Below are positions 34,212 to 42,931 of a stretch of DNA of 64,000 nt, in pieces. The notes under the pieces are model-generated. The model was not told the origin of the DNA. It was given only the letters and a program-made list of their open reading frames with translations, and ran no database searches. Source of the stretch: Rhizobium sullae (GTDB lineage: Bacteria; Pseudomonadota; Alphaproteobacteria; Rhizobiales; Rhizobiaceae); the NCBI RefSeq assembly GCF_900169785.1, contig NZ_FWER01000001.1, positions 125,765-189,764 on the forward strand, read 5' to 3'. Within the stretch, counting starts at the first letter, position 1. Every line of letters starts with the position of its first letter. A program made the position numbers and the translations under genes.

Positions 34212-35117
34212 ATGCAGATCCGGGCCCTGATGTATTTCGACGAGTTGGTCAGGACAAAATCCATGCGCCAGGCGGCCGAGAACTTGGGCGTTGCGCCGAC
34301 TGCCGTCAGCCGCCAGATAGAGAATCTCGAAGAACATTTCGGTGCTGCTCTCGTCGAACGCAGCGCGCGAGGCGTGACGCTGACGGCAGCGGGTGAACTG
34401 CTTGCCGCCCGCGCCGGACGGACACTTCGCGAACTCGAGCATGTGCAGCAGCTGATCGAAGACCTGAAGGGTCTCGAGCGCGGTCAGGTGACCATCTACG
34501 CCAACGGCGCAATCGTCACCAGTCTGCTTGCACCCGCGCTTTCGGAGTTCAGCCGCAGCTTTCCCAATATCCGCTTCGAGGTGATGATCACCAGCGCCCG
34601 GCAAGCCATCGAGGCGGTGAACGCAGCGCGGGCCGATATGGCGCTGACGCTTTTTGCTCCGCCAATGTCCGATGCAAAAGTGGTGACGCGCTTTGAAATC
34701 GCTTATGACGTGATTGTTTCGGCACAGGATGCCGCGGCAGGGCGCAAGGAAATTACCCTTCGCGAACTTGCACGCTACACACTCGCTCTGCCCGAGAAGT
34801 CCTTTGGTTTCCGCCAGAGCTTCGATGCGCTTGTCGAGCGACAGGGGCTGACGATCGATCCGGTTTTCACCGTCAGTTCGCTGGAAATGCTCAAGGAACT
34901 CGTGCTCAGCGACAGCGCGGTAACGCTGTTGCCGGCGCTTGCCGTGCGCCGCGAGATCGAGGCAGGCCAGCTTGCTGCCATTCCACTTGCCAGCGAAAAC
35001 TCCATCCGCACGCATGCCGAGCTTTCGATCGCGCCGGATCGGCAACTCTCCTTCGCAGCGGACAAGCTCATCAGTTTCATCGAAAATTTCATGCGGACGA
35101 AACTGAAGGGCCGCTGA
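34212..35117 (+). CDS. LysR-family transcriptional regulator
   Basis: 301 residues from ATG 34212 (GGGAGAG upstream); the open frame before it overlaps the peptidase gene and is not coding. The N-terminal winged HTH (about 3-62, SMRQAAENLGVAPTAVSRQIENLEEHFG) is followed by a periplasmic-binding-protein-like effector domain (about 90-295). It sits between the P1 peptidase gene and the oligopeptide-transporter genes in the same orientation, so it probably controls one or both. A dyad at 35177-35198, before the transporter, is a candidate operator. The effector might be a peptide; that is inference. Confidence 0.92.
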   Translation: MQIRALMYFDELVRTKSMRQAAENLGVAPTAVSRQIENLEEHFGAALVERSARGVTLTAAGELLAARAGRTLRELEHVQQLIEDLKGLERGQVTIYANGAIVTSLLAPALSEFSRSFPNIRFEVMITSARQAIEAVNAARADMALTLFAPPMSDAKVVTRFEIAYDVIVSAQDAAAGRKEITLRELARYTLALPEKSFGFRQSFDALVERQGLTIDPVFTVSSLEMLKELVLSDSAVTLLPALAVRREIEAGQLAAIPLASENSIRTHAELSIAPDRQLSFAADKLISFIENFMRTKLKGR

Positions 35118-35176
35118 GGCCGGTCGAGCAGGACGACTTGCATTTTCTCTTTTTTTAGTGTGTAGCTTTTTTCGAT

Positions 35177-35198
35177 GCACAATGAACACATAATGTGC
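35177..35198. promoter_or_regulatory. Candidate LysR operator before the peptide transporter
   Basis: GCACA and TGTGC form a dyad with a 12-base AT-rich spacer, 39 bases upstream of the binding-protein start. Its place between the LysR gene and its likely target fits a LysR-type site, although the classical T-N11-A element is not exact. Confidence 0.35.
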
Positions 35199-35236
35199 GC
35201 ACTAGTTCACATCGCCTTTTTGGGATCCGCAAAATT

Positions 35237-36769
35237 ATGATCACCAGCTTTCTGCCGGCGCCTTTCACGCGGCTTGCTCACCGCCTTTCCCTCAGCGCTG
35301 CTCTTTCCGTCGCGATGATGGCAAGCGCCATCGTGCCGGCTCATGCGGCCAAGACGGTGCTCAATCTCGGCATGAGCGTCGAACCGGCGGGGCTCGATCC
35401 GACGATCGCTGCACCGGTCGCGATCGGTCAGGTGACCTGGCAGAATGTCTTCGAAGGGCTGGTTGCGATCGATGAGAGCGGCAAGGTCCGGCCGCAGCTT
35501 GCCAAGAGCTGGGAAATTTCGCCGGATGGGCTGACCTATAAGTTCAAACTACAGACGGGCGTCAAATTCCATGACGGCGAAGCCTTCGATTCCGCTACGG
35601 CGAGATTCGCGCTGGAACGTGCCCGCGGCAAAGATTCGGTCAATCCGCAGAAGCGCTTCTTCGCCTCGATCGCCTCCATCGATACGCCGGATCCCGAAAC
35701 GCTGGTGCTGCATCTCTCGCAGCCGACGGGAAGCCTGCTTTACTGGCTTGGTTGGCCGGCATCGGTCATGGTTGGTCCGAAGTCGGCTGCGAGCGACAAG
35801 ACGCAACCTGTCGGCACCGGTCCGTTCAAATTCGTCAACTGGGCGAAAGGTGACAAGGTCGAGCTTGTAAAGAACGAGGCCTACTGGAACAGTCTGGTGT
35901 CCGTGAAGCTCGACAAGGTGACCTTCCGCTTCATCGCCGACCCGCAAGCGCAGGCTGCTGCGCTGAAAGCAGGCGATGTGGACGCCATTCCGGAATTCGC
36001 CGCACCCGAGCTGATGACTTCGTTCAAGGGCGATCCGCGGCTAGTGACGAAGGTCGGCAATACCGAACTCAAGGTCGTTGCCGGCATGAACAATGCCAAA
36101 AAGCCTTTCGACGACAAGCGGGTGCGCCAGGCCCTGATGATGGCGATCGACCGTCAGACGGTGATCGACGGCGCCTGGTCGGGCCTCGGCACGGCGATCG
36201 GCAGCCACTATACGCCGAACGATCCGGGCTACCAGGACACCACCGGTCTACTGCCCTACAACCCCGAAAAGGCGAAGGCGCTGCTTGCGGAAGCCGGCTA
36301 TCCGAACGGCCTCACCTTCACGATCAAATCGCCGCAGATGGCCTATGCGCCGCGCAGCGCCCAAGTGATGCAGGCAATGTTTGCCGAGATCGGCGTGACG
36401 ATGAACATTGAACCGACCGAATTTCCGGCGAAATGGGTGCAGGATGTGATGAAGGACCGCGCTTACGAGATGACTGTCGTGGCGCATGCCGAGCCGATGG
36501 ATGTCGACATCTATTCGCGCGATCCCTACTACTTCAACTACAAGAACCCGACCTTCAACGATCTGATGAAGAAGGTGCAGGAGACGACCGATCCCGTCTT
36601 GCAGAACAAGATCTACGGCGAGGCGCAGAAAATCCTCGCCGAGGATGTGCCGGCGCTTTATCTATTCGTCATGCCGAAGCTCGGCGTGTGGAACAAGAAG
36701 CTGAAAGGTCTATGGGAAAACGAGCCGATCCCTTCGAACGTTCTGACCAACGTGTCGTGGGAGGAGTGA
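35237..36769 (+). CDS. Oligopeptide-type ABC transporter substrate-binding protein (SBP_bac_5)
   Basis: 510 residues from ATG 35237; a GTG at 35195 would add 14. The signal peptide ends VPAHA-AKT (about residue 37). The mature protein has the DppA/OppA pattern: LNLGMSVEPAGLDPT, the cluster signature PQLAKSWEISPDGLTYKFKL, and the DDKRVRQALMMAIDR segment. It would bind di-/oligopeptides, or sometimes nickel, opines or glycosides, in the periplasm. Two permease genes follow. Peptidase genes on both sides make a peptide ligand the best guess. Confidence 0.92.
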   Translation: MITSFLPAPFTRLAHRLSLSAALSVAMMASAIVPAHAAKTVLNLGMSVEPAGLDPTIAAPVAIGQVTWQNVFEGLVAIDESGKVRPQLAKSWEISPDGLTYKFKLQTGVKFHDGEAFDSATARFALERARGKDSVNPQKRFFASIASIDTPDPETLVLHLSQPTGSLLYWLGWPASVMVGPKSAASDKTQPVGTGPFKFVNWAKGDKVELVKNEAYWNSLVSVKLDKVTFRFIADPQAQAAALKAGDVDAIPEFAAPELMTSFKGDPRLVTKVGNTELKVVAGMNNAKKPFDDKRVRQALMMAIDRQTVIDGAWSGLGTAIGSHYTPNDPGYQDTTGLLPYNPEKAKALLAEAGYPNGLTFTIKSPQMAYAPRSAQVMQAMFAEIGVTMNIEPTEFPAKWVQDVMKDRAYEMTVVAHAEPMDVDIYSRDPYYFNYKNPTFNDLMKKVQETTDPVLQNKIYGEAQKILAEDVPALYLFVMPKLGVWNKKLKGLWENEPIPSNVLTNVSWEE

Positions 36770-36806
36770 TTTTCCGCAACGAGATGGTAACGACTGGGGG
36801 CGGGAC

Positions 36807-37754
36807 GTGATCACGGTTCTTGGCCGGCGCTTTTCCGGACTAATCCTGACGCTTGCCACCCTCTCTTTCCTGATTTTTGCTGTCATGGATCTTCTGCCCG
36901 GCGATCCGGCTTCGATCATGCTCGGCACTTCGGCAACACCCGAAACGCTGGCAGCGCTTCGGCATGAACTTGGGCTCGATCAACCTCTGCTCTTTCGCTA
37001 CGGCCAATGGGTCGTCGGAGTGATTTCCGGTGATCTCGGGCAGTCTTATACCTATGGCGTGCCGGTCGCGGGGCTGATCCTCGAGCGGCTGGCGGTGACG
37101 CTGCCGCTGGCGCTGCTCGCTATCCTCCTTTCCGTCGCCATAGCCGTGCCGCTCGGCACCTTTGCAGCGGCGCGGCGGAACGGCATCGCCGATGTCGCCG
37201 CAACGCTCTTTTCGCAGGTAAGCATTGCCGTTCCGGCTTTCTGGGTATCGTTGCTGCTGATCATCCTGTTCTCAACGACGCTTGAACTCATGCCGGCCGG
37301 AGGTTTCCCAGGGTGGAGTGCGGGCCCCTGGCCTGCGTTTCAGGCGCTGATTATGCCTGCCATGGCCCTGGCGCTGCCGCAGGCGGGCGTCCTGACACGC
37401 GTCACTCGCTCGACGGTCCTGGAAACACTGCACGAGGATTTCACGCGGACGGCACTCGCGAAAGGGCTTTCGGCGCGCGCAGTCTTGTGGAGGCACGCCG
37501 TGCCGAACGCGCTGGTGCCGATACTGACGATCCTTGGGCTGCAGTTCACATTCCTCGTAGCGGGCGCGGTTCTGGTCGAAAACGTCTTCAACCTGCCAGG
37601 TCTTGGACGGCTTGCGTTTCAAGCATTGTCGCAACGCGACATCATTGTCATGCAGGATGTCGTGCTGTTTTTTGCCGCGCTCGTCGTCGTCATGAATTTC
37701 CTCGTCGATATGTCCTATCTCGCGGTCGACCCGCGATTGCGAAAGGATGTGTGA
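36807..37754 (+). CDS. Oligopeptide ABC transporter permease (DppB-like)
   Basis: 315 residues with GTG start after a G-rich ribosome site. It has six predicted membrane helices and the DppB-type N-terminal loop (LPGDPASIMLGTSATPE, about 30-46). The EAA loop RTALAKGLSARAVLWRHAVPNAL (about residues 212-234) couples to an ATPase. It pairs with the next permease, two bases downstream, and with the upstream binding protein. No ATPase gene (DppD/F type) accompanies them in the window. Confidence 0.93.
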   Translation: MITVLGRRFSGLILTLATLSFLIFAVMDLLPGDPASIMLGTSATPETLAALRHELGLDQPLLFRYGQWVVGVISGDLGQSYTYGVPVAGLILERLAVTLPLALLAILLSVAIAVPLGTFAAARRNGIADVAATLFSQVSIAVPAFWVSLLLIILFSTTLELMPAGGFPGWSAGPWPAFQALIMPAMALALPQAGVLTRVTRSTVLETLHEDFTRTALAKGLSARAVLWRHAVPNALVPILTILGLQFTFLVAGAVLVENVFNLPGLGRLAFQALSQRDIIVMQDVVLFFAALVVVMNFLVDMSYLAVDPRLRKDV

Positions 37755-37756
37755 CG

Positions 37757-38608
37757 ATGGTGATCGCTTCCGGTACCGCCATCAGACGGCGCTCATTCAC
37801 GATTAGCCGGCAAATTAAGCTTCTTACCGGCGCATCCATCATCGGATTGCTCGTGGCAATCGCGCTTCTGTCGCTCGTCTGGACGCCGCTGCCGCCCGCA
37901 AAGATGCAGATCATTCACAAACTGCAGCCGCCCTTCGCCTTCGGGCTGTTCGGCACCGATCAATTCGGCCGCGACGTTCTTTCGATGCTGATGGCCGGAT
38001 GCTGGAATTCGCTGTCGATCGCCATCGCCGCGGTCGCCGTTGGTGCTGCGGTCGGTTCGATTGCCGGCATATCAGCCGCAGCGATCCGCGGCATCTTTGA
38101 AACGCTGCTGATGCGCGTCTGCGACGTCATCTTCGCGCTGCCACCGATCCTCTCCGCGATGATCCTCGGCGCTTTTCTCGGACCTGGCAAGTTTACGGCG
38201 ATCACGGCGATTGCCGCCTTCATGATCCCGGTTTTCGCGCGAGTCACTCTCGCCTCGGCCCTGCAGGCCTGGAGCCGCGACTACGTGCTGGCGGCGCGCG
38301 CAATCGGCAACAGCCGCTTGACGATTTCGGTGCGCCATGTGTTGCCGAACATCATGAACCAGATCACCGTCCATGCGGCGATCCAGCTCGGGTTGGCGAT
38401 CCTCACTGAGGCGGGATTAAGCTTCCTTGGTCTGGGAGTGGCGCCGCCGGTGCCGACCTGGGGCCGGATGCTCGCCGATTCCCAAACCTATCTTGGGCTG
38501 GCGCCGTGGCTTGCCATCCTTCCCGGGCTTGCGATCGCGCTTGCCGTTCTCGGTTTCAACATGCTGGGGGACGGACTGCGCGATTTCTTCGACCCGCGGC
38601 GTTTCTAA
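37757..38608 (+). CDS. Oligopeptide ABC transporter permease (DppC-like)
   Basis: 283 residues from ATG 37757, two bases after the first permease. An N-terminal OppC-type helix is followed by FGTDQFGRDVLSMLM (the DppC/OppC hallmark near residue 57) and the EAA loop VLAARAIGNSRLTISVRHVLPN. It has six predicted membrane helices. The last codons, DFFDPRRF, are the usual end of such proteins. Its stop lies two bases from the stop of the convergent NlpC/P60 gene, so no ATPase gene can follow; a shared ATPase from elsewhere must power it. Confidence 0.93.
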   Translation: MVIASGTAIRRRSFTISRQIKLLTGASIIGLLVAIALLSLVWTPLPPAKMQIIHKLQPPFAFGLFGTDQFGRDVLSMLMAGCWNSLSIAIAAVAVGAAVGSIAGISAAAIRGIFETLLMRVCDVIFALPPILSAMILGAFLGPGKFTAITAIAAFMIPVFARVTLASALQAWSRDYVLAARAIGNSRLTISVRHVLPNIMNQITVHAAIQLGLAILTEAGLSFLGLGVAPPVPTWGRMLADSQTYLGLAPWLAILPGLAIALAVLGFNMLGDGLRDFFDPRRF

Positions 38609-38610
38609 AA

Positions 38611-39459
38611 TCAGACCGGACGGCGGTAACCAGTTGGCTGTTGGTAAAGCTGGCCGATACGCTTGACAGCGGCTTCAAAATTCTCGCGGGCCACGGTCAT
38701 CGTGTAGCCGTTGGCATGAATGATCGTTTCCGGATCCTCCATGATTGCGACATGCCCCTTCCAGAAGACGAGGTCGCCGCGGCGAAGTTCGGAGCGATCG
38801 ATCGCCTCGCCGAGGCCGGCTGCCTGCATGTCCGTGTCACGAGGCGCGCTTCGTCCGGCCATCTGCATGGCAAGCTGCACAAGGCCGGAACAATCGATGC
38901 CAAGGCCTGAGCGGCCGCCCCACAAGTAAGGTGCATTCATGAAGCGCGACGCGATCTCGACATAATCGTCGTCCTTGCCGGTAGCAACAGGCTGGACATG
39001 CCTTGCAAAGATCGCAGTACCATCTTCAAGTACGGCGTAGTGATTTCCGCGCGCTTCCGCCTCCCCCGCGACCCTGACGCGGCTGCCCATGGAGAGCACC
39101 GACTTGTAAGGCTTGCGCAATTCCGGCTCCGGATAGAGGAACGTGCGCTGCACGGTGATGATATGCGTCGGTTCTCCTTGAGCGTCGGACAGCATCTCCT
39201 CCGGCAGGTAGCCGACATACCCATCCGAACGAGCCTTTACCCAGCACCAGCCGCCGGCACGGTCAAAGACCGTTACATCCTCCCCGAGGAGCAGTTCCGT
39301 ATCGATGCCGACTGAAAGTTCCGGTTGCGAACGAAGCGGCGCAACCGGAACGGCGATCCGCGCCGGGGTACCGGAAACAAAACGCAAGGCTTCGACCTTG
39401 CCTTCCAGACTCGCTTCGGCAAGGTCCGGACGATAGGCATGCAGGCGGCGGTCGAGCAT
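38611..39459 (-). CDS. NlpC/P60 family cysteine peptidase with SH3b domains (YkfC-like)
   Basis: 282 residues from ATG 39459 (GGAAG upstream); ATG 39471 is less well placed. Bacterial SH3-like domains (about 30-80 and 90-150) precede the NlpC/P60 domain (about 160-275), with catalytic Cys in GIDCSGLVQL, His in WKGHVAIMED and third residue His in IIHANGY. There is no signal peptide, so it is cytoplasmic. That is the layout of YkfC, which cuts gamma-D-Glu-diaminopimelate bonds in recycled muropeptides. MarR and M17 aminopeptidase genes lie upstream in the same direction. Confidence 0.88.
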   Translation of the reverse strand: MLDRRLHAYRPDLAEASLEGKVEALRFVSGTPARIAVPVAPLRSQPELSVGIDTELLLGEDVTVFDRAGGWCWVKARSDGYVGYLPEEMLSDAQGEPTHIITVQRTFLYPEPELRKPYKSVLSMGSRVRVAGEAEARGNHYAVLEDGTAIFARHVQPVATGKDDDYVEIASRFMNAPYLWGGRSGLGIDCSGLVQLAMQMAGRSAPRDTDMQAAGLGEAIDRSELRRGDLVFWKGHVAIMEDPETIIHANGYTMTVARENFEAAVKRIGQLYQQPTGYRRPV

Positions 39460-39475
39460 CGTCACTTCCATTCCC

Positions 39476-39826
39476 TTATATTGGCAGGCGGCGCCCCTGG
39501 TCACGCACCAGGTCGCCGAGTTTCTCGAGATAGAGCGCGCCACCGACGGTGCGCTTGATGATCACATTCCGCCGGTCGCTCTCATCGCGTGCCCGATCGA
39601 CTAAGCCCATTTCGCCCATGGTATCGAGCGCACGAGTGATAACCGGTTTCGTCACGTTCAGCGTTGCGGCGAGCCCACGCACGGTATGGGGCGGCGGCAC
39701 CAGATAGATATGCAGCAGGATCGCCATCTGGCGCAACGTCAAATCACGTTCGTCGTGACGCACCTGGTCGAGGGTAACGCCGTGCCAAAGCCCCAGCGCC
39801 TGCGAGGCGGTCAATTCGATCGGCAA
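39476..39826 (-). CDS. Short MarR-family winged-helix regulator
   Basis: 116 residues. The start is TTG 39826 because GGAGG lies four to five bases before it and the nearby ATG is out of frame. The winged helix is about 30-95: LRQMAILLHIYL, HTVRGLAATLNVTKPVITRALDTMGEMGLVDRARD region, then the wing RRNVIIKRTVGG. The dimerisation helices are short compared with usual MarR proteins (about 140 residues). The NlpC/P60 gene follows after 16 bases, so both are cotranscribed. A palindrome just upstream (39847-39856) is a candidate autoregulatory site. Confidence 0.8.
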   Translation of the reverse strand: MPIELTASQALGLWHGVTLDQVRHDERDLTLRQMAILLHIYLVPPPHTVRGLAATLNVTKPVITRALDTMGEMGLVDRARDESDRRNVIIKRTVGGALYLEKLGDLVRDQGRRLPI

Positions 39827-39846
39827 GGATCCTCCGGAAAATCATT

Positions 39847-39856
39847 ACGCTAGCGT
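39847..39856. promoter_or_regulatory. Palindrome ACGCTAGCGT before the MarR gene
   Basis: A perfect ten-base palindrome 20 bases upstream of the MarR start codon, where a self-regulating MarR protein would be expected to bind. There is no other support. Confidence 0.3.
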
Positions 39857-39888
39857 TTCATTCTCCGGCAGTGGATGCCGGTGTGCAA

Positions 39889-39911
39889 GAGGCGGCAGAA
39901 TCTGCCGCCTC
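39889..39911 (-). terminator. Strong hairpin between the M17 peptidase and MarR genes
   Basis: GAGGCGGCAGA and TCTGCCGCCTC form a perfect 11-bp inverted repeat around a single base, 32 bases after the aminopeptidase stop. The T run is poor on the minus strand, so termination may be partial or the hairpin may protect the 3' end. Confidence 0.5.
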
Positions 39912-39942
39912 GCAAAGTGAATAAAATTTTAACGATCGTCGA

Positions 39943-41328
39943 TCAGCCGCGGCGGATATGGTGGTAAAGCGCACGGATCGCCTGAGCCTCGCCGCCGCCT
40001 GGCGAATGAGCGCGCTCGGTCGGCGCCCAGCCGTAGATGTCGAAATGCGCCCAGCTCTTCGTATTGCTGACAAAGCGTTTCAGGAATAGCGCAGCCGTGA
40101 TCGCACCCGCCATACCGCCCGCCGGAGCGTTGGTGATGTCGGCGATCCTGGCGCGGATATCCTTGTCGTAGCCCATATAGAGCGGCAGCCGCCACAAGGG
40201 GTCGTCGGTCTCGAGGCTTGCTTCAGTCAGATGGTGGGCAAGGTTTTCGTCATCCGTGAAGAATGGCGGGAGATCGGGACCGAGCGCGACGCGGGCAGCG
40301 CCCGTGAGCGTCGCCATATCGATCAGCAGATCCGGTGCCTCTTCGTCGGCGTAAGCCAATGCGTCGGCAAGGATCAGGCGGCCCTCCGCATCGGTATTGT
40401 CGATCTGAACCGTTAGACCCTTGCGGCTCTTGTAGACGTCTCCCGGGCGGAACGCATTTGCCGAAATCGAATTTTCAACGACAGGAATGATGACGCGGAG
40501 GTCGACCTTCAGCTTCGCGTCCATGATCATCAGGGCAAGGCCCATTACATTCGCTGCGCCGCCCATGTCCTTCTTCATCAAAAGCATGGAGGAGGCAGGC
40601 TTGATGTCGAGGCCGCCGGTATCGAAGCAGACGCCCTTGCCGACAAGCGTAACCTTGCGGTGGCCCTTCTTCCCCCAGCGCAGTTCCAGGAGGCGCGGCG
40701 CATCGGCGCTGGCGCGGCCAACTGTGTGGACCAGCGGGAAGTTCTCCTTCAGCAGATCGTCGCCGATGATGACCGACATTTCCGCCTTGTAGTGCTCGGC
40801 GAGGCCGCGGAAGGCGGCTTCGAGCTGTTCGGGTCCCATATCATTGGTCGGCGTGTTGATGAGATCGCGGGCAAGGAAGACGCCTGCGAGCTGGCGCTTG
40901 ATATCTGCACCGTCAGCATCGCGCGGGATCATCAGCGTTGCCGCCGCCTGCTTGTCGGAACGGTAGCGGTCGAAACGGTAGCTGCCGAGCCCAAAACCGA
41001 GCGACAGGCGGTTTGCCGTCAACGGTGCGGTTTCGATGTGCCAATCGCCGGCCGGCAGCGAGCGGGCAAGTTTGCCGGTGATATAGGGTTGTTCCGATGG
41101 ATTAGTGCCGAGGCCGAAAAGCGCCCCGCCGAGGTGCCCGGCCGCAGTCGGGATAAGCAGTAGAGAACCGCTTTCCGCCCTGTAGCCTGCCTTCTTCGCC
41201 CAATCGAGCGCGATCGGATCGATCGTACCGGTCTCGATGTGTGCAGGCGTGACCGCGAAGATCGGCAATGTGGAACCGCCTTTCGTGTTGAACGGCGTCG
41301 GTCTCTCGATGAACTGATAGGGGGCCAT
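39943..41328 (-). CDS. M17 leucyl aminopeptidase family protein
   Basis: 461 residues. The C-terminal catalytic domain (about 165-455) has the M17 metal motifs: GKGVCFDTGGLDIKPASSM with the catalytic Lys region, MATLTGAARVALG, and the family signature NTDAEGRLILAD. The N-terminal macro-like domain is shorter than in PepA. It would be a hexameric cytoplasmic enzyme removing N-terminal residues from peptides, perhaps processing what the nearby transporter and NlpC/P60 peptidase deliver. AAGGA lies before the ATG. It is divergent from tadD. Confidence 0.93.
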   Translation of the reverse strand: MAPYQFIERPTPFNTKGGSTLPIFAVTPAHIETGTIDPIALDWAKKAGYRAESGSLLLIPTAAGHLGGALFGLGTNPSEQPYITGKLARSLPAGDWHIETAPLTANRLSLGFGLGSYRFDRYRSDKQAAATLMIPRDADGADIKRQLAGVFLARDLINTPTNDMGPEQLEAAFRGLAEHYKAEMSVIIGDDLLKENFPLVHTVGRASADAPRLLELRWGKKGHRKVTLVGKGVCFDTGGLDIKPASSMLLMKKDMGGAANVMGLALMIMDAKLKVDLRVIIPVVENSISANAFRPGDVYKSRKGLTVQIDNTDAEGRLILADALAYADEEAPDLLIDMATLTGAARVALGPDLPPFFTDDENLAHHLTEASLETDDPLWRLPLYMGYDKDIRARIADITNAPAGGMAGAITAALFLKRFVSNTKSWAHFDIYGWAPTERAHSPGGGEAQAIRALYHHIRRG

Positions 41329-41362
41329 ATTTATCCTTCGGCGATGTCCGGGAATCGCTTTT

Positions 41363-41375
41363 TAACGGTCCGTTA
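41363..41375. promoter_or_regulatory. Palindrome TAACG-N3-CGTTA between M17 and tadD genes
   Basis: TAACGGTCCGTTA (an uninterrupted 6-1-6 inverted repeat) lies 34 bases before the M17 start in the divergent promoter region with tadD. Its half-sites and spacing match the dyad at 25838-25850. It is also a seven-of-eight TTAA-N7-TTAA match. The binding protein is unknown. Confidence 0.35.
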
Positions 41376-41470
41376 GGGTTAACAGACTATTGCTGGAGTG
41401 AAGATTGCGTCAAACCTTTCCCTGTTCCGCTTAGAGGCCAGGCGCCAGTTTCTGAATTCAGGAAAGCGCA

Positions 41471-42295
41471 ATGCCTCTCCCGGCCATCAATCCCTCCAAG
41501 AACCTTACTCTCCACTGCGCCGTAGCCATAATGATCGTCGCGGCGCTCGCGGGTTGCTCGACGACCAAGGACAAGATGACGACGGGTTCGGTTCCGAAGC
41601 TGACAAAGCCGCTCGAAACCATGGATGCGAACGAGCTTCACGCAATGACGGAACGGGTCGGCCAGGCCTACGAGAAAAACCCACGCGATCCGGTCAACGG
41701 CGTCAACTACGCCAACCTGCTGCGCATGGCCGGGCGTGATGCGCAGGCGCTTGCCGTCATGCAGCAGGTTGCCATTTCCAATCCGAAAGACCGCAATGTC
41801 CTTGCCGCATACGGCAAGGCCCAGGCAGCCGCCGGACAATTCCAGCAAGCGCTCGACACGATCGGCCGGGCGCAAACCCCGGACCGGCCCGATTGGAAGC
41901 TTATTTCTGCCCAAGGCGCGATTCTCGACCAGATGGGCAAGCCCGGCGATGCGCGCGCGCGTTATCGCGATGCGCTGGACATCATGCAGAACGAGCCTTC
42001 CGTGCTTTCAAACCTCGGCATGTCCTATGTGCTGACAGGCGACCTCAGGACCGCCGAAACCTATCTCAAGCAAGCGGCGAGCCAGCCGGGCGCCGATAGT
42101 CGCGTCAGGCAGAATCTTGCCCTTGTCGTCGGTCTGCAGGGACGCTTCCCAGAGGCCGAAGAGATCGCCCGCCGCGAGCTCGCGCAGCAGCAGGCCGACG
42201 CCAACGTCGCCTATTTGCGTTCGATGCTTTCCCAGCAAAATTCCTGGCAGAAGCTCGCGGCAAAGGACAGCGCGCCGGCAAGCAATACCAACTGA
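41471..42295 (+). CDS. tadD: Tad pilus lipoprotein TadD (TPR protein)
   Basis: 274 residues. A lipoprotein signal ends LAGC-ST (Cys near residue 28). Tetratricopeptide repeats occupy about 85-245 (for example NYANLLRMAGRDAQALAVM and LGMSYVLTGDLRTAETYLK). TadD is an outer-membrane-associated assembly factor of Flp pili, thought to help the secretin. AGGAAAG lies before the ATG. The gene is on the opposite strand from the other core tad genes and separated from tadC by a LysE-type exporter gene, so it has its own promoter, within 41329-41470. Confidence 0.85.
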   Translation: MPLPAINPSKNLTLHCAVAIMIVAALAGCSTTKDKMTTGSVPKLTKPLETMDANELHAMTERVGQAYEKNPRDPVNGVNYANLLRMAGRDAQALAVMQQVAISNPKDRNVLAAYGKAQAAAGQFQQALDTIGRAQTPDRPDWKLISAQGAILDQMGKPGDARARYRDALDIMQNEPSVLSNLGMSYVLTGDLRTAETYLKQAASQPGADSRVRQNLALVVGLQGRFPEAEEIARRELAQQQADANVAYLRSMLSQQNSWQKLAAKDSAPASNTN

Positions 42296-42301
42296 TTTCG
42301 G

Positions 42302-42931
42302 TTACCGAAGGATCGCGCCGGAAATCAAACGCAAACCCAGCCCGCCCATGACGAGCCCGGCAGCGCGGTCGATCCAGTGCTTAGCGGCCAAATAGACCTG
42401 GCGCGGACGGCGGGCCGAGAAAGCCAGCGCCACGATCGCATACCATCCGGCCTCGATCGCGAAGATGCCGATCGGCAGACCGATGATGACACCTGCAGGT
42501 ACGGTTTTCGGCAGAAAAGCCGCGAATATACTCGCATAGACGATGATGGTCTTCGGATTGCTGAGCTGCGTCAGCAGCGCCATCGAGAAGCTGCGGCCGA
42601 GCGACGCCCCGCCCGCGACCGCGCCGGACACCTCGAGAGGTTCCTTCGCGCCCTGCCAGATCCGGAACGCGATATAGACGAGGTAGGCGCCGCCGGCGAA
42701 CTTCAACACCAGGTAAAGCCACGCGAACTGCGTCAGCAACGCCGTCAGGCCCGCAAGGGCGAGAATGCCGAAAATGACGCCGCCGACACCCATTCCGAGC
42801 GCCGCTGCCAAGCCATCAAGGCGAGAGCGGGAAATGGCGATGCGCGAGACGACGACGAAACTGGGGCCGGGGCTCATCGCGCCGACCATCAGTGCTGCAA
42901 AAATGCTGGTGAGAATGGCTGCGGAAGACAT
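42302..42931 (-). CDS. LysE/RhtB family exporter
   Basis: 209 residues from ATG 42931 (AGGAG nine bases upstream); a GTG two codons earlier is too close to that site. It has six membrane helices and the family's N-terminal AALMVGAMSPGPSFVVVSR motif (about residues 10-28). Such proteins export amino acids or homoserine lactones by proton exchange; the substrate is not clear. It lies between the convergent tadD gene (six bases from its stop) and tadC, and has no evident role in pilus assembly. Confidence 0.9.
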   Translation of the reverse strand: MSSAAILTSIFAALMVGAMSPGPSFVVVSRIAISRSRLDGLAAALGMGVGGVIFGILALAGLTALLTQFAWLYLVLKFAGGAYLVYIAFRIWQGAKEPLEVSGAVAGGASLGRSFSMALLTQLSNPKTIIVYASIFAAFLPKTVPAGVIIGLPIGIFAIEAGWYAIVALAFSARRPRQVYLAAKHWIDRAAGLVMGGLGLRLISGAILR

